Shown: positions 1 through 10,174, counted from the stretch's first letter. The stretch is DNA of 64,000 bases from Kitasatospora sp. MAA19 (GCF_029894125.1 NZ_JARXYZ010000003.1:372001-436000), one strand, 5' to 3'. The notes: generated by a model not told the origin, from the sequence alone. Program-made: numbers and translations.

Positions 1-1
1 C

Positions 2-697
2 CTGGACCCGAAGGTGCTGGCGGGCGGCCGGCCGGACGCCGCCCTGGCGCTGCTGGACCGGGAGGAGCGGGACCGTGCGACCAAGGCGCTGACGAACCCG
101 TCCAAGGACACCGACCCGACCGGCTGGTTCAGCCGCTTCGACCAGCGCGAGGCGATCCTGGTGGGCGACGTGGTCAAGGTGCAGGGCCGGATCACCGTCG
201 AGGGCGACGGGGACAAGGGCGTCCTGGTGCACACCGACTTCAGCTACGTGTACCCGCTGCGCCCCGGGCCGGACGCCGCCAAGCGGGCCGCGTCGCCCCC
301 GCCGCCGGCGGGCGTGCCGCAGCCGACGAGGCCGGCCGCGCCCCAGGACGGCACGGCCAAGCCGGTGGGCCTGCTGGTGCCGGCGGACGACGTGGCCGGG
401 GACACCTGGACCACGCGCACGGTCGTGCGCCGGGTCGACACCTTCCGCTTCTACGACCCGGCCCGCTACCGGGTGGACCCGAAGAGGCTCGTGTTCGGCG
501 AGGGCGGCGGATCGGACTCCGCCAACGCGGCCTGCGGCGTCTACGACGGCTACTACCACCCGCAGTTCGACCAGTTCGCCACGGACCGGCCCGAAGCCCC
601 GGGCACCCGGCCGACCGGCCCCGCGACCGATCCGTACGACCGCCGCGAGGACCTGTCGACCGACGGCGGGGAGTGCGGCTCGGTCAGCCGCTACTGA
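2..697 (+). CDS. Partial hypothetical protein (C-terminal part)
   Basis: The reading frame is open from the first bases of the window, so the true start lies upstream; a GTG at 14 is only an internal candidate. The visible 231 residues are hydrophilic. They include a Pro/Ala-rich linker around residues 90-120 and a C-terminal region rich in Tyr and Asp with three Cys. No membrane segment or catalytic motif is visible. The early part (DVVKVQGRITVEGD, then a Val/Tyr-rich strand) could be a small beta domain. The stop lies 4 bp from the convergent membrane-protein gene. Function unknown. Confidence 0.75.
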   Translation: MDPKVLAGGRPDAALALLDREERDRATKALTNPSKDTDPTGWFSRFDQREAILVGDVVKVQGRITVEGDGDKGVLVHTDFSYVYPLRPGPDAAKRAASPPPPAGVPQPTRPAAPQDGTAKPVGLLVPADDVAGDTWTTRTVVRRVDTFRFYDPARYRVDPKRLVFGEGGGSDSANAACGVYDGYYHPQFDQFATDRPEAPGTRPTGPATDPYDRREDLSTDGGECGSVSRY

Positions 698-701
698 CCG
701 G

Positions 702-1232
702 TCAGCGCTTGCGCTTGCCCCGGCCCGGCGCCTTGGCGTCGGGCCGGCCGCTGCGGCCCGCCTGGCGCTTCTCGCACTGGGCGACGGCCCGCTCGTACGC
801 GGAGCGCTTGAGCGCCTCGCCGGGGGCCTCCACGAGGCTGCGGACGAAGTAGGTGAGCAGGGCGCCGGCCCCGCCGATGATCCAGACCGCACCGAGCGAG
901 CGGTCCTCGGCCATCCAGCCGGTCAGCTGGTCCTTGCCCTCGGTGAACACCTTCCAGCTGCGCCGCACGGCCATCATCGAGCAGACCACGATGGCGGCGG
1001 TCAGCAGCGCGTTGAGGTAGCCGCCGTTGTCGGAGAGGGCGACGCCCTCGACGCCGAGGCGCAGCACGAACACGGCGGCGGCGGCCGTGACCAGGGCGCC
1101 GGCCGACACGGCGACGCGGCGCGGCCAGTAGCCGCTGTCCCGGTTCACCCAACTGGTGCCGAACCAGCGGATCGGCTCGGGCTCGGGGGCGCCGACGGGC
1201 TTGGCTGCGGGGGTGGGGGGCTGCTCGCTCAC
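702..1232 (-). CDS. Small integral membrane protein, unknown function
   Basis: This encodes about 176 aa from a GTG at 1232; longer in-frame versions exist but run through the ilvD terminator hairpin, so I prefer the short form. A short Pro-rich cytoplasmic N-terminus is followed by three hydrophobic stretches (around YWPRRVAVSAGALV, then LNALLTAAIVVCSMMAV, then AVWIIGGAGALLTYFV) and a very basic Lys/Arg/Gly tail. It lies downstream of ilvD on the same strand but beyond a strong hairpin, so it is probably transcribed separately. No family recognised. Confidence 0.7.
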   Translation of the reverse strand: MSEQPPTPAAKPVGAPEPEPIRWFGTSWVNRDSGYWPRRVAVSAGALVTAAAAVFVLRLGVEGVALSDNGGYLNALLTAAIVVCSMMAVRRSWKVFTEGKDQLTGWMAEDRSLGAVWIIGGAGALLTYFVRSLVEAPGEALKRSAYERAVAQCEKRQAGRSGRPDAKAPGRGKRKR

Positions 1233-1287
1233 GAGGACGATTATCACCCGGGGCCGCGGTCCGACGGAGGAGCCGTCCGCGTACGAC

Positions 1288-1322
1288 GGAGGAGCCGTCC
1301 CGGCCTGCGGGACGGCTCCTCC
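1288..1322 (-). terminator. ilvD terminator hairpin
   Basis: A perfect 14-bp inverted repeat (GGAGGAGCCGTCCC and its complement) with a 7-nt loop lies 47 nt beyond the ilvD stop. Like most GC-rich actinomycete terminators it has no long U-tract. Confidence 0.8.
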
Positions 1323-1368
1323 GGTGGTGCGGGTGCACCGCAGGTGTCCTGCGGTTGCGCGGTGGGTC

Positions 1369-3213
1369 TCAGCCGAGCTTGGTGACGTCGCGGACGGCGC
1401 CCTTGTCGGCGGAGGTGGCCATCGCGGCGTAGGCACGCAGGGCCTGGCTGACCTGGCGGTCCCGGTTCTTCGGGCGGTAGCCGGTCCCGGCCTCCAGGGC
1501 GCGGCGGCGCTCGGCCAGGACCTCGGCGGGCACCTCCAGGGAGATCGTCCGGCCGGGGATGTCGATGGCGATGGTGTCGCCGTCCTCGACCAGCGCGATG
1601 GTGCCGCCGGAGGCGGCCTCCGGGGAGGCGTGGCCGATGGACAGGCCGGAGGTGCCGCCGGAGAAGCGGCCGTCGGTGATCAGGGCACAGGACTTGCCGA
1701 GGCCGCGGCCCTTGAGGAAGGAGGTCGGGTAGAGCATCTCCTGCATGCCCGGGCCGCCCTTGGGGCCCTCGTAGCGGATGACGACGACGTCGCCCTCCTT
1801 GATCCGCTTGGCCAGGATCGCCTCGACGGCGTCCTCCTGGGACTCGCAGACCACCGCCGGGCCGCTGAAGGTCCAGATCGACTCGTCGACGCCGGCGGTC
1901 TTCACGATGCAGCCGTCCTCGGCGAGGTTGCCGTGCAGGACGGCGAGGCCGCCCTCGACCGAGTAGGCGTGCTCGACGCTGCGGATGCAGCCCTTGGCGG
2001 CGTCGGTGTCCAGCGACTCCCAGCGCTCGGACTGGGAGAAGGCCTCGGCGGAGCGGACGCAGCCGGGTGCGGCGTGCCACAGCTCGACGGCCTCGGCGGA
2101 GGGCGAACCGCCGCGCACGTCCCAGGTCTTGAGCCACTCGGCGAGCGAGTCGGCGTGGACGGTGTGGACGTCCTCGTTGAGCAGCCCGCCGCGGTACAGC
2201 TCGCCGAGGATGGCGGGGATGCCGCCGGCCCGGTGCACGTCCTCCATGTAGTACGAGCCGTTGGGCGCGACCTTGGACAGGCAGGGCACCTTGCGGGAGA
2301 TGGCGTCGATGGCCCGCAGGTCGAAGTCCAGCTCGGCCTCCTGCGCGGCGGCGAGCAGGTGCAGGATGGTGTTGGTCGAGCCGCCCATGGCGATGTCCAG
2401 GGCCATGGCGTTCTCGAAGGCCGCGCGGGTGGCGATCGCGCGGGGCAGCATCGAGGCGTCGTCCTGGCCGTAGTACCGGTCGGCGATCTCCACGACGGTC
2501 CGCCCGGCCCGCTCGTACAGGGCGCGGCGGGCGGTGTGGGTGGCGAGGACGGAGCCGTTGCCGGGCAGCGAGAGGCCGATGGCCTCGGTGAGGCAGTTCA
2601 TCGAGTTGGCGGTGAACATGCCGGAGCACGAGCCGCAGGTGGGGCAGGCGTTCTCCTCGATGATCGCGATGTCCTCGTCGGAGACGTTCTCGTTGGCCGC
2701 CTGGGAGATCGCGTCGATCAGGTCGAGCTTGCGCACGGTGCCGTCGACCAGGGTGGCCTTGCCGGCCTCCATCGGCCCGCCGGAGACGAAGACGGTCGGG
2801 ATGTTCAGGCGCAGCGCGGCCATCAGCATGCCGGGGGTGATCTTGTCGCAGTTGGAGATGCAGATCAGCGCGTCGGCGCAGTGCGCGTTGACCATGTACT
2901 CGACCGAGTCGGCGATCAGGTCGCGCGAGGGCAGCGAGTAGAGCATGCCGTCGTGGCCCATCGCGATGCCGTCGTCGACCGCGATGGTGTTGAACTCGCG
3001 CGGGATGCCGCCCGCCTGCTTGATCGCCTCGGAGACGATCCGGCCGACCGGCTGCAGGTGGGTGTGGCCGGGGACGAACTCGGTGAAGGAGTTGGCGACC
3101 GCGATGATCGGCTTGCCGAAGTCCTCACGGGCTACGCCGGCGGCCCGGAGAAGCGCCCGGGCGCCTGCCATGTTGCGACCGTGGGTGACCGTACGGGACC
3201 TCAGCTCGGGCAC
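1369..3213 (-). CDS. ilvD: Dihydroxy-acid dehydratase
   Basis: IlvD dehydrates 2,3-dihydroxy-3-methylbutanoate and its isoleucine-pathway analogue to 2-keto acids, a shared step of valine, leucine, isoleucine and pantothenate-precursor synthesis. The 614-aa length matches the family. Cluster ligand motifs are visible: [10 protein letters not shown] (Cys122) and [11 protein letters not shown] near residue 190, as expected for the labile Fe-S enzyme; [11 protein letters not shown] is also typical. The start is GTG at 3213 with AAGGAG nine bases upstream. It stands alone between terminators; ketoisovalerate made through this step supplies the pantothenate branch encoded at 14.5 kb. Confidence 0.97.
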   Translation of the reverse strand: MPELRSRTVTHGRNMAGARALLRAAGVAREDFGKPIIAVANSFTEFVPGHTHLQPVGRIVSEAIKQAGGIPREFNTIAVDDGIAMGHDGMLYSLPSRDLIADSVEYMVNAHCADALICISNCDKITPGMLMAALRLNIPTVFVSGGPMEAGKATLVDGTVRKLDLIDAISQAANENVSDEDIAIIEENACPTCGSCSGMFTANSMNCLTEAIGLSLPGNGSVLATHTARRALYERAGRTVVEIADRYYGQDDASMLPRAIATRAAFENAMALDIAMGGSTNTILHLLAAAQEAELDFDLRAIDAISRKVPCLSKVAPNGSYYMEDVHRAGGIPAILGELYRGGLLNEDVHTVHADSLAEWLKTWDVRGGSPSAEAVELWHAAPGCVRSAEAFSQSERWESLDTDAAKGCIRSVEHAYSVEGGLAVLHGNLAEDGCIVKTAGVDESIWTFSGPAVVCESQEDAVEAILAKRIKEGDVVVIRYEGPKGGPGMQEMLYPTSFLKGRGLGKSCALITDGRFSGGTSGLSIGHASPEAASGGTIALVEDGDTIAIDIPGRTISLEVPAEVLAERRRALEAGTGYRPKNRDRQVSQALRAYAAMATSADKGAVRDVTKLG

Positions 3214-3310
3214 TGTGCTCCACTCCTTCGGGGCTCTCGCCGGCGCCCCGCTGGTAGGAGGTGCGGGGGCCGCTGTGGCTACCGAGCCTACGCCCGCCGT
3301 CCAGGCGGCG

Positions 3311-3349
3311 GACGGCCCGTCCGCGATGCGGGCAGGCGGGCGGGCCGTC
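3311..3349 (-). terminator. Second hairpin downstream of the 3.4-kb methyltransferase
   Basis: A 14-bp stem with one G-U pair and an 11-nt loop, between the methyltransferase stop and the ilvD start. Probably a backup terminator. Confidence 0.5.
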
Positions 3350-3374
3350 GGCGGTGCCGGCCGGACGGGCGGGT

Positions 3375-3400
3375 GCGCGTCCGGCGCGGGCCGGACGCGC
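3375..3400 (-). terminator. Terminator of the 3.4-kb methyltransferase
   Basis: An 11-bp GC stem with a 4-nt loop starts 21 nt past the methyltransferase stop. Confidence 0.65.
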
Positions 3401-3420
3401 GGGCCGTCCGTGCCATCGGG

Positions 3421-4188
3421 TCAGGCCGGGGCGATCCCCACCGCCAGCTCCAGGACATAGGGCTCGACCACCCAGCCGTCGGGGAACTCGGCGGTCATCG
3501 CCGCCCGCTCGGCGACCAGCACCGGCTCGCGCTCCGCGGGGCTGAGGGAGGCCATGAACGAGCGGGAGACGAGGTCGGTGAGCACGTGCTCGACGGTGAT
3601 CCGCCGCTCCCAGCGCAGCACCGCGCGGTCGACCGTCAGTCCGGCCGGGGCGAGCTGGCCGATGAACTCGGCGATCCGGCCGTAGCCGTGGTAGCCGGGC
3701 AGCGCGGCGCTCAGCCGCTCGACCCGGGCCCGGAGCCAGGGCACGGTCTCGTCGTGCACGTTCCACCAGGTGGCGAGGGCGCCGCCGGGCCGCAGCACCC
3801 GGATCGCCTCGGGGACGGCCCGTTCGGGGTGGGTCCAGTGGAAGGACTGGGCGTAGGTGACCAGGTCGGCGGAGTCGTCGTGGAAGGGCAGGTCGTCGCC
3901 GCCGGCCCGGACCAGCGGCAGGCCCGGCGAGGAGGCCAGGAACTGGGCGGCCATGCCCGCGTTGGGCTCGACCGCGACGACGTCGGCGCCGCGCGCGGCC
4001 AGCAGCCGGCTGGCGATGCCGGTGCCCGCGCCGACGTCCAGCACCCGGACGTTCTTGAGGCCGCGACCGGACAGCCGCTCCAGCGCGTCGAACAGCTCGT
4101 CCGGGTAGCCGGGGCGGCCCCGGTCGTACTCGGGGGCGACCCCGCCGAAGCTCTCGGCGATCTTCCGGAAGTCCTGCTCGTCCGTCAT
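3421..4188 (-). CDS. Class I SAM-dependent methyltransferase
   Basis: This is a 255-aa Methyltransf_11-type protein. SAM-binding motif I is VLDVGAGTG (residues 49-57). The acidic end of the second strand (VVAVEPN) and post-motif LRPGG are also clear. The opening FGGVAPEYDRGRPGYP resembles UbiE/biotin-synthesis-like methyltransferases that act on small molecules, but the substrate cannot be read from sequence. The start is ATG at 4188 with GGAGG seven bases upstream. It follows the TIM-barrel gene by 46 bp on the same strand and could be cotranscribed with it. Confidence 0.85.
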   Translation of the reverse strand: MTDEQDFRKIAESFGGVAPEYDRGRPGYPDELFDALERLSGRGLKNVRVLDVGAGTGIASRLLAARGADVVAVEPNAGMAAQFLASSPGLPLVRAGGDDLPFHDDSADLVTYAQSFHWTHPERAVPEAIRVLRPGGALATWWNVHDETVPWLRARVERLSAALPGYHGYGRIAEFIGQLAPAGLTVDRAVLRWERRITVEHVLTDLVSRSFMASLSPAEREPVLVAERAAMTAEFPDGWVVEPYVLELAVGIAPA

Positions 4189-4234
4189 CTATCCCCCTCC
4201 GCAAGGAAGTTCGCGCCCAGCCGGGCACGGCTCC

Positions 4235-5530
4235 TCAGCGTACGCGCGAGGGGGTGGCCAGGTGCAAGCGGGTGAAGGCCAGTGCCTCGGCCAGATCGGC
4301 CTCGCGTTCGGCGGGGGACGCGGCGCGGCGGGTGTTGACCTCCAGCACCACGTGGCCGTCGAAGCCGGTCCGGGCCAGGTGTTCCAGCAGTTCGGCGCAG
4401 GGCTGCTTGCCGCGGCCCGGGATCAGGTGCTCGTCCTTGCCGGAGCCGCTGCCGTCGGCGAGGTGGATGTGGGCGAGCCGGTCGCCCATCCGCTCGACCA
4501 TCTCGAACGCGTCGATCCGGGAGGTGGCGACGTGCGAGAGGTCGATGGTGAAGTGCCGGTACTCCTCCTCGGTGACGTCCCAGCCCGGCGCGTAGGCCAG
4601 CACCTCGCGGTCGCGGTAGCGCCACGGGTACATGTTCTCGACCGCGAACCGGACGTCGGTCTCGCCCGCCATCCGGTTGATGCCCGTCACGAAGTCCCGG
4701 GCGTACTGGCGCTGCCAGCGGAACGGCGGGTGCACGACGACGGCGCTCGCGCCGAGCTTCTCGGCCGCCGCCCGGGCCCGGACCAGCTTGGTCCACGGGT
4801 CGGTGGTCCACACCCGCTGGGTGATCAGCAGGCAGGGCGCGTGCACGGCCAGGATCGGCAGCTGGTGGGCGTCGGACAGCCGGCGCAGGGCCTCGACGTC
4901 CTGGCTGACCGGGTCGTTCCAGACCATCACCTCGACCCCGTCGTAGCCGAGCTTGGCGGCCAGCTCGAAGGCGACGGCGGTGCTCGCCGGGTACACCGAG
5001 GCGGTGGAGAGGACCACCTTGGTGTCGGGGATGTGCAGGGCCGGGTGGGAGGGCAGCACCAGCCGGTCGGTGGTGCGCAGCAGCGGCGGGCGGGCGGCGT
5101 CGCGCCGGGCGGCCTTGACCGAGCGGACCGACTGGACGGCGGCCTTGGCGGCGCCGGCGGCCCGGGCCGTACGGGTCTCCCGGGGGGCGGCGGTCGCGGC
5201 GGCCTTCCGCGTTCCGGGCCGCTTCGCGCCGGGCCTCTTCGGCTTCGGTGCGGGCTTCTCCGGTGCGCGCTCGGCGGACGCGGCCTTCTTGGCGCCGGGG
5301 TCGGTCGGCGCGGGCCGCTTCGCTGCGGGTTCGGCCGGCTTCTCGGCGGCCTTCCGTGCGGTGGCCTTCCGCCCGGTGCGCTGGGCCGCCTTGGCGACCT
5401 TGGCGGCCTGCGCCCCGGTGGCGCCCTTGACCGCCTTGCCCAGCTTGCGGCGCGGGCTGTCCGGCCGCGGCTGCCCGTCCCCGGGAGCGCGGCCCTCCCG
5501 CGTCCCGTCCTCACCCGCTGGTTGCACCAC
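4235..5530 (-). CDS. Sugar phosphate isomerase/epimerase-like TIM barrel with basic N-terminal tail
   Basis: The C-terminal ~290 residues are an AP-endonuclease-2/xylose-isomerase-like TIM barrel: [49 protein letters not shown] and VVLEVNT supply the His/Glu/Asp metal ligands usual for this fold. The first ~135 residues are different: Lys/Ala/Pro/Arg-rich, low complexity, resembling a histone-H1 tail, and presumably disordered and possibly nucleic-acid binding. The start is GTG at 5530, seven bases after a TACGCT -10, so the mRNA is probably leaderless and the tail belongs to the protein. Substrate unknown; a sugar isomerase or a DNA-repair role are both possible for the fold. Confidence 0.8.
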   Translation of the reverse strand: MVQPAGEDGTREGRAPGDGQPRPDSPRRKLGKAVKGATGAQAAKVAKAAQRTGRKATARKAAEKPAEPAAKRPAPTDPGAKKAASAERAPEKPAPKPKRPGAKRPGTRKAAATAAPRETRTARAAGAAKAAVQSVRSVKAARRDAARPPLLRTTDRLVLPSHPALHIPDTKVVLSTASVYPASTAVAFELAAKLGYDGVEVMVWNDPVSQDVEALRRLSDAHQLPILAVHAPCLLITQRVWTTDPWTKLVRARAAAEKLGASAVVVHPPFRWQRQYARDFVTGINRMAGETDVRFAVENMYPWRYRDREVLAYAPGWDVTEEEYRHFTIDLSHVATSRIDAFEMVERMGDRLAHIHLADGSGSGKDEHLIPGRGKQPCAELLEHLARTGFDGHVVLEVNTRRAASPAEREADLAEALAFTRLHLATPSRVR

Positions 5531-5537
5531 GGGAGAC

Positions 5538-5543
5538 AGCGTA
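5538..5543 (-). promoter_or_regulatory. -10 element of a leaderless gene (TIM-barrel gene)
   Basis: TACGCT on the minus strand ends 7 nt before the GTG at 5530, which puts the expected transcription start at or next to the start codon. There is no Shine-Dalgarno sequence. Confidence 0.55.
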
Positions 5544-5666
5544 AGCGGACCGCGCCCCGAACGGGGACGGATCCCGGGCGACCCCGGCCGGAGCCCCCGG
5601 ACGGACCCCCACGGCCCCAGGGCCGGTCCTCAAACGCCCGCCTGCGTGGCGACGTGCAGACAGGCC

Positions 5667-6629
5667 TTACGGCGTGAGCGCCGGGTGGCGGCGGTCGGCG
5701 GGGCTGTCCATGGCGTCCAGGCGGCGCAGGATGATGCCCTCGCGCAGCGCCCACGGGCAGACGTCCAGCTCGTCGAGGCCGAACAGGTCCATCGCGGCGT
5801 CCGCGACCAGCGCCCCGGCCAGCAGCTGCTTGGCGCGGCCCTCGGAGACGCCGGGGATCTGCGCCCGCTCGTCGACGGTCATCGAGGACAGCCGGGGCAG
5901 CCAGGCGGACAGCCCGGTGCGGGTGAGCCGACGGTCGGTGTACGGGCCGGCGTCGGCGGGGGAGGCGCCGGTCATCCGGGCCAGCTGCTTGAAGGTCTTG
6001 GAGGTGGCGACCGCGTGCTGCGGCGGGCCGAGCCGGGCGACCTCGCCGACGACGGTGGCGATCTCGGCGCGGATGTGGCGCCTCAGCTCGCGCAGTTCGT
6101 CCGGGTCGGCGACGTCACCGGGCAGCCAGCGCGCGGTGAGCCGGCCGGCGCCCAGCGGCAGCGAGCAGGCGACGTCGGGCTGCTCGTCCAGGCCGCAGGC
6201 GATCTCCAGCGAGCCGCCGCCGATGTCCAGGTTGAGCAGTCGGCCGGAGGACCAGCCGAACCAGCGGCGGACGGCCAGGAAGGTGAGCCGGGCCTCGTCC
6301 TGCCCGGACAGCACCCGCAGCTCCACCCCGGTCTCCGCCGCGACCCGGCGCAGCACCTCCTCGCCGTTGACGGCCTCCCGGATGGCGGAGGTGGCGAACG
6401 GCAGGATGTCGACGACGCCCTTGTCCTCCGCGACCCGCAGCGACGAGGCGACGTGGCCGACCAGCCGCTCGATGCCGGCCCCGCTTATCGCGCCGTCGTC
6501 GTCCAGCAGCTCGGCCAGGCGCAGTTCGGCCTTGTGCGAGTACGCGGGCAACGGGGCGGCACCCGGATGGGCGTCCACCACGAGGAAGTGGACCGTGTTG
6601 GAACCTACGTCGAGTACACCGAGTCGCAT
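5667..6629 (-). CDS. Ppx/GppA family exopolyphosphatase/guanosine pentaphosphatase
   Basis: A 320-aa ASKHA-fold phosphatase. The phosphate loops [13 protein letters not shown] at the N-terminus and [13 protein letters not shown] in the middle are intact. FATSAIREA and [10 protein letters not shown] are further family signatures. It is the short, actinobacterial form without the C-terminal HD-like domain. Members hydrolyse polyphosphate or pppGpp; which one applies here cannot be told. The start is ATG at 6629. It sits between the GDPD and TIM-barrel genes on the same strand. Confidence 0.9.
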   Translation of the reverse strand: MRLGVLDVGSNTVHFLVVDAHPGAAPLPAYSHKAELRLAELLDDDGAISGAGIERLVGHVASSLRVAEDKGVVDILPFATSAIREAVNGEEVLRRVAAETGVELRVLSGQDEARLTFLAVRRWFGWSSGRLLNLDIGGGSLEIACGLDEQPDVACSLPLGAGRLTARWLPGDVADPDELRELRRHIRAEIATVVGEVARLGPPQHAVATSKTFKQLARMTGASPADAGPYTDRRLTRTGLSAWLPRLSSMTVDERAQIPGVSEGRAKQLLAGALVADAAMDLFGLDELDVCPWALREGIILRRLDAMDSPADRRHPALTP

Positions 6630-6729
6630 AACTCTCCACGCTACGCGATCCGGCCCCGGGCGAGACCGGTCACGACGGTATTCACGCTGGTCCCGCCGGT
6701 ACCGTGCGCTTCGCCGCTCGTGCCGTCCC

Positions 6730-6766
6730 TTTCACCGGCCGTACCGCCCGTTTCACCGGCCGTACC
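6730..6766. repeat. Two-copy 21-bp tandem repeat
   Basis: TTTCACCGGCCGTACC occurs at 6730 and again at 6751, between the ppx start and the GDPD stop. No function is evident. Confidence 0.6.
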
Positions 6767-6774
6767 CGTGCGTC

Positions 6775-7626
6775 TCAGTGGCCGCGCGGACCGGCCCGGC
6801 GCTCGGTACGGCAGTTGGCGTCCACCCAGCGGCGGGCCGGGCCGGGGGTGTCGGTGATCAGGCCGTCGGCGCCCCGGGCGGACATCAACTGCCAGGACTC
6901 CTCGTCGTCGAGCGTCCAGACGTACACCTCGCGGCCCGCCTTGCGCTCGGCGGCGATCCGGGAGGCGCTGGCCAGCGCCGCGTCCAGGGCGATGCCGCGC
7001 AGCGGCAGGTCGCCCGGGTCCTCGGCGATCGCGGAGCCCTGGATCAGCACGACCGGCAGCGCGGGCGCGGCGGCGTGGGCCTGGCGCAGGTGCTCGGCCG
7101 AGAACGAGTAGAGGACGACCCGGGCGCTGCTGGCGGCGGCGATCCGGGCGATCCGGGTGACGTCCTCGGCGCGCTGCCACTTGATCTCCATCAGCAGGGT
7201 GGCGTTGCTGTCGGAGAGGCGCTTGAGCAGTTCCTGCAGGGTCGGGACGGGCTCGGCGGGGCCGGGGCCGACGGTCACCCGCAGGGCGGCGATCTGGGCG
7301 GCGGTCAGGTCGCCGATGGCGCCCTTGCCGTTGGTGGTGCGGTCCACCGTGGGGTCGTGCATCAGCACCGGGACGCCGTCCCGGGTGGTCTGGACGTCGG
7401 TCTCCAGCCAGTCGGCGCCCTGGTCGAGGGCGGTCTCGAAGGAGGCCATGGTGTTCTCGGGGGCGTTGCGCGGGGCACCCCGGTGGCCCACCACCACCGG
7501 GGTGTCGCACAGCGGCGGGGCGGCGGCCGACCGGGCCCGCAGCGCGGGTGCGGAGGCGCACCCGGCGGCCAGGACCGCGAGGGCGGCGAGGACGGCCGTC
7601 TGGGCGGCGCGGGGCGAGGCGGTCAC
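6775..7626 (-). CDS. Glycerophosphodiester phosphodiesterase, lipoprotein
   Basis: GDPD hydrolyses glycerophosphodiesters to glycerol-3-phosphate and an alcohol. The catalytic signature is present: [23 protein letters not shown] and HDPTVDRTT. The N-terminus is a lipoprotein signal, with a hydrophobic run ending in a LAAGC lipobox, so the enzyme should be anchored outside the membrane. I use GTG at 7626 because GGAGC lies a proper distance upstream; an in-frame GTG at 7680 would add 18 residues but has no ribosome site. About 283 aa, normal for the family. Confidence 0.9.
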   Translation of the reverse strand: MTASPRAAQTAVLAALAVLAAGCASAPALRARSAAAPPLCDTPVVVGHRGAPRNAPENTMASFETALDQGADWLETDVQTTRDGVPVLMHDPTVDRTTNGKGAIGDLTAAQIAALRVTVGPGPAEPVPTLQELLKRLSDSNATLLMEIKWQRAEDVTRIARIAAASSARVVLYSFSAEHLRQAHAAAPALPVVLIQGSAIAEDPGDLPLRGIALDAALASASRIAAERKAGREVYVWTLDDEESWQLMSARGADGLITDTPGPARRWVDANCRTERRAGPRGH

Positions 7627-7930
7627 GGCTCGGTGCTCCAGCTCCTGCTTCGGTTCCTGCTTCGGTGTCGGAGGAATCACATACGAGTCAGTACGGGATC
7701 ATCAAACCGATCTGACCGCCCGGCAGTGCCGCCCGGTTCCCCTCACCCTGCGCCGACCCGGCCGGCCATCGTCTCCGCGCCGCACCCCACATCACCCGGA
7801 CGGGTCGCGGCACCCGGCTCACGGCGGTCCGTCCCCCGGCTGCTCGACGATGACGGCCCACCAGTGCTCCGGGTCGTCGAAGACCGTCCCGTCCGCCGCC
7901 GAGTAGCGCCCGCTGCAAGGCGTCGACCGC

Positions 7931-7959
7931 CCGGGCCGGCTCCGCCGGAGCCGGCCCGG
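7931..7959. terminator. Perfect 13-bp hairpin upstream of the 8.0-kb gene
   Basis: CCGGGCCGGCTCC pairs with its complement across a 3-nt loop. It is terminator-like but belongs to no recognised gene; it may end transcription of the relict frame around 7.8 kb or read-through from the left. Confidence 0.4.
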
Positions 7960-8013
7960 CCGAATCGCCGTAAACGCCCCGGCCGCGGGCGGTCGGCAGC
8001 GCCCCGAAGGCTC

Positions 8014-8019
8014 TACCCT
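8014..8019 (+). promoter_or_regulatory. -10 element of a leaderless gene (Cys-rich protein)
   Basis: TACCCT lies 6 nt before the GTG at 8026 with no Shine-Dalgarno. Confidence 0.6.
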
Positions 8020-8025
8020 TGCCGG

Positions 8026-8925
8026 GTGGCACCAGCAGAAACGTCCAAGAAGAAGTCCAAGGCCTCCCCCGCCCCCGTCGACCTGGCGATGCCGACCCTG
8101 CGCGGCGCGGCCCCGCTCGGCGGGATCCCGCGCGACGAGGTCCCGCTCGACTTCCCGCGGGCCTGGGTCGAGTTCGCCGACCCCGACGACGAGGAGCAGG
8201 TGTTCCGCTGTGACCTCACCTGGCTGACCTCCCGCTGGTCGTGCGTCTTCGGCCAGGGCTGCCACGGCATCCGCGAGGGCCGCGGCGAGTCGGACGGCTG
8301 CTGCACGCTGGGCGCGCACTACTCGGACGAGGACGACGAGAAGCGCGTCCTCGGGCACGCGGCGCGGCTGACCCCCGAGCTGTGGGAGAACTTCGCGCAC
8401 GGCACCGACGCCAAGGGCCGGATCACCTCCGACGGCGGCGTCACCATGCTCGACGAGGACGGCGACCGCCAGACCCGCCGGGTGGGCGGCGCCTGCATCT
8501 TCGTGAACAGCCCCGGTTTCGCGGGCGGCGCCGGCTGCGCCCTGCACGCGCTGGCGCTCAAGGAGGGCCGGGAGCCGCTGGAGACGAAGCCGGACGTCTG
8601 CTGGCAGCTGCCGATCCGCCGCACCTACGACTGGATCGACCGGCCTGACGACACCCGCTACCTGCAGGTCTCGATCGGCGAGTACGACCGCCGCGGCTGG
8701 GGCCCGGGCGGCCACGACCTGCACTGGTGGTGCACCGGCAGCCCGGCGGCGCACCAGGGGCCGGACCCGGTGTACGTCAGCTACCGCCCCGAGCTGACCG
8801 AGCTGATGGGCAGGGCCGCGTACGACGTGCTGGCCGGCCTGTGCGCGGAGCGGATCGCCACCAAGGGCGACCGCAAGGTGGCCCCGCACCCGGCGGACCC
8901 GGTCAAGCGGCCCAAGAAGGCCTGA
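8026..8925 (+). CDS. Cys-rich YkgJ/DUF3109-like protein
   Basis: A 299-aa soluble protein with eight or more Cys in clusters. WSCVFGQGC and DGCC appear near residues 70-90, followed by [19 protein letters not shown] and a late [11 protein letters not shown]. This spacing closely resembles YkgJ/DUF3109 proteins, which are predicted to bind zinc or an Fe-S cluster. A biochemical role is not established for the family. GTG at 8026 is favoured because a TACCCT -10 lies six bases ahead. The gene converges on nuoD with a shared terminator between. Confidence 0.75.
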   Translation: MAPAETSKKKSKASPAPVDLAMPTLRGAAPLGGIPRDEVPLDFPRAWVEFADPDDEEQVFRCDLTWLTSRWSCVFGQGCHGIREGRGESDGCCTLGAHYSDEDDEKRVLGHAARLTPELWENFAHGTDAKGRITSDGGVTMLDEDGDRQTRRVGGACIFVNSPGFAGGAGCALHALALKEGREPLETKPDVCWQLPIRRTYDWIDRPDDTRYLQVSIGEYDRRGWGPGGHDLHWWCTGSPAAHQGPDPVYVSYRPELTELMGRAAYDVLAGLCAERIATKGDRKVAPHPADPVKRPKKA

Positions 8926-8962
8926 CCCCACCAACGGACCGCAACAGCCCACGCACAACCCG

Positions 8963-8997
8963 GGAGCAGCCGGGCCCGAACCGGGCCCGGCTGCTCC
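8963..8997. terminator. Bidirectional terminator between the 8.0-kb gene and nuoD
   Basis: A perfect 16-bp stem (GGAGCAGCCGGGCCCG) with a 3-nt loop between two convergent genes. Confidence 0.85.
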
Positions 8998-9004
8998 GTG
9001 TCGG

Positions 9005-10174
9005 CTACTTGTCGATGTCCCCGACCACGAAGAACATCGACCCGAGGATCGCCACCATGTCCGCGACCAGCGTCCCGGGCAGCAGCTCGGTCAGCGCCTG
9101 GACGTTGTTGAAGGACGCCGAGCGCAGCTTGAGCCGCCACGGCGTCTTGTCGCCGCGCGAGACCAGGTAGTAGCCGTTGATGCCGAGCGGGTTCTCGGTC
9201 CAGGAGTAGGTGCTGCCCTCGGGGGCCTTGAGCACCTTGGGCAGCCGCTGGTTGACCGGGCCGGGCGGCAGGGTGGCGAGCTTGTCGAGGCAGGCCTCCG
9301 CGAGGTCCAGCGAGTTGCTCGTCTGCTCCAGCAGGCACTCGAAGCGGGCCAGGCAGTCGCCCTCCTCGCGGGTGACCACGGTGAGCACCTGCCGCAGTTC
9401 GTCGGAGTCGTACGCGAGGTAGGGCTCGTCGCGGCGCAGGTCGAGGTCGAGGCCGCTGGCGCGGGCGATCGGGCCGCTGACGCCGTACGCCTCGGCCTGC
9501 GCCCGGGTGAGGACGCCGACGCCGGCGGTGCGGGCGCGGAAGATCTCGTTGCCGAGGACGAGGTCCTCGAAGACCGGCAGTTGGGAGCGGACGGTGGCGA
9601 CGGCGGTGCGGACGCGGCCGAGCCAGCCGGCCGGGAGGTCCTCCTTGAGGCCGCCGACCCGGTTGAACATGTAGTGCATCCGACCGCCGGAGGCCTCCTC
9701 CATGACGTGCTGGAGGTCCTCGCGGCCGGTGAAGGCGTGGAAGATCGGGGTGATGCCGCCGAGTTCCAGCGGGTAGGAGCCGAGGAACATCAGGTGGTTG
9801 AGCACCCGGTTGAGTTCGGCGAGCAGGGTGCGGATCCACACCGCCCGCTCGGGGACCTCCATGCCGAGCATCCGCTCGACGCCGAGCACGACGCCGAGTT
9901 CGTTGCCGAAGGCGGAGAGCCAGTCGTGCCGGTTGGCCAGCATGATGATCTGCCGGTAGTCGCGGGCCTCGAACAGCTTCTCCGCGCCCCGGTGCATGTA
10001 GCCGATCACCGGCTCGGCGGTGATGATCCGCTCGCCGTCGAGCACCAGCCGCAGCCGCAGCACGCCGTGCGTGGCGGGGTGCTGCGGGCCGATGTTGAGC
10101 ACCATGTCGGTGGTGCCCGCCTCGCCGGTGAAGTTCTCGGCTCCCGCCCCGATGCCGACCGTGGTCTCCCTCAT
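9005..10174 (-). CDS. nuoD: NADH-quinone oxidoreductase subunit D, orphan copy
   Basis: NuoD is the 49-kDa peripheral-arm subunit lining the quinone site of complex I. The 389-aa protein has the family signatures [14 protein letters not shown] (27-40), [11 protein letters not shown] (57-67), [10 protein letters not shown] and [10 protein letters not shown], and ends in the usual GDIDK. No other nuo gene is in the window, so this is a detached copy such as streptomycetes are known to carry. The start is ATG at 10174, inside an ATGA overlap with the upstream methyltransferase gene, which supports translational coupling. An ATG six codons earlier (10192) is less likely. Confidence 0.92.
   Translation of the reverse strand: MRETTVGIGAGAENFTGEAGTTDMVLNIGPQHPATHGVLRLRLVLDGERIITAEPVIGYMHRGAEKLFEARDYRQIIMLANRHDWLSAFGNELGVVLGVERMLGMEVPERAVWIRTLLAELNRVLNHLMFLGSYPLELGGITPIFHAFTGREDLQHVMEEASGGRMHYMFNRVGGLKEDLPAGWLGRVRTAVATVRSQLPVFEDLVLGNEIFRARTAGVGVLTRAQAEAYGVSGPIARASGLDLDLRRDEPYLAYDSDELRQVLTVVTREEGDCLARFECLLEQTSNSLDLAEACLDKLATLPPGPVNQRLPKVLKAPEGSTYSWTENPLGINGYYLVSRGDKTPWRLKLRSASFNNVQALTELLPGTLVADMVAILGSMFFVVGDIDK

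Larger units (their letters stand above)
7627..8025. other. Divergent intergenic region
   Basis: This 399-bp stretch separates the divergent GDPD gene and the gene at 8026. It holds a perfect 13-bp hairpin (7931-7959) and the -10 element of the downstream gene. A minus-strand stretch ending at 7819 translates into a protein-like sequence ([19 protein letters not shown]) but has no usable start; it may be the tail of a decayed gene. Confidence 0.5.

Noticed and set aside
1156..4275. Very long antisense open frame (over 1000 codons) across ilvD and the methyltransferase
   Set aside because: It is a mirror of strong GC third-position bias; the protein is low-complexity Gly/Ala/Arg/Asp, and known genes occupy the other strand.
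7819..7920. Small minus-strand gene ending at 7819
   Set aside because: The translation looks protein-like near its end but there is no start codon or ribosome site in frame; noted only as a possible relic.
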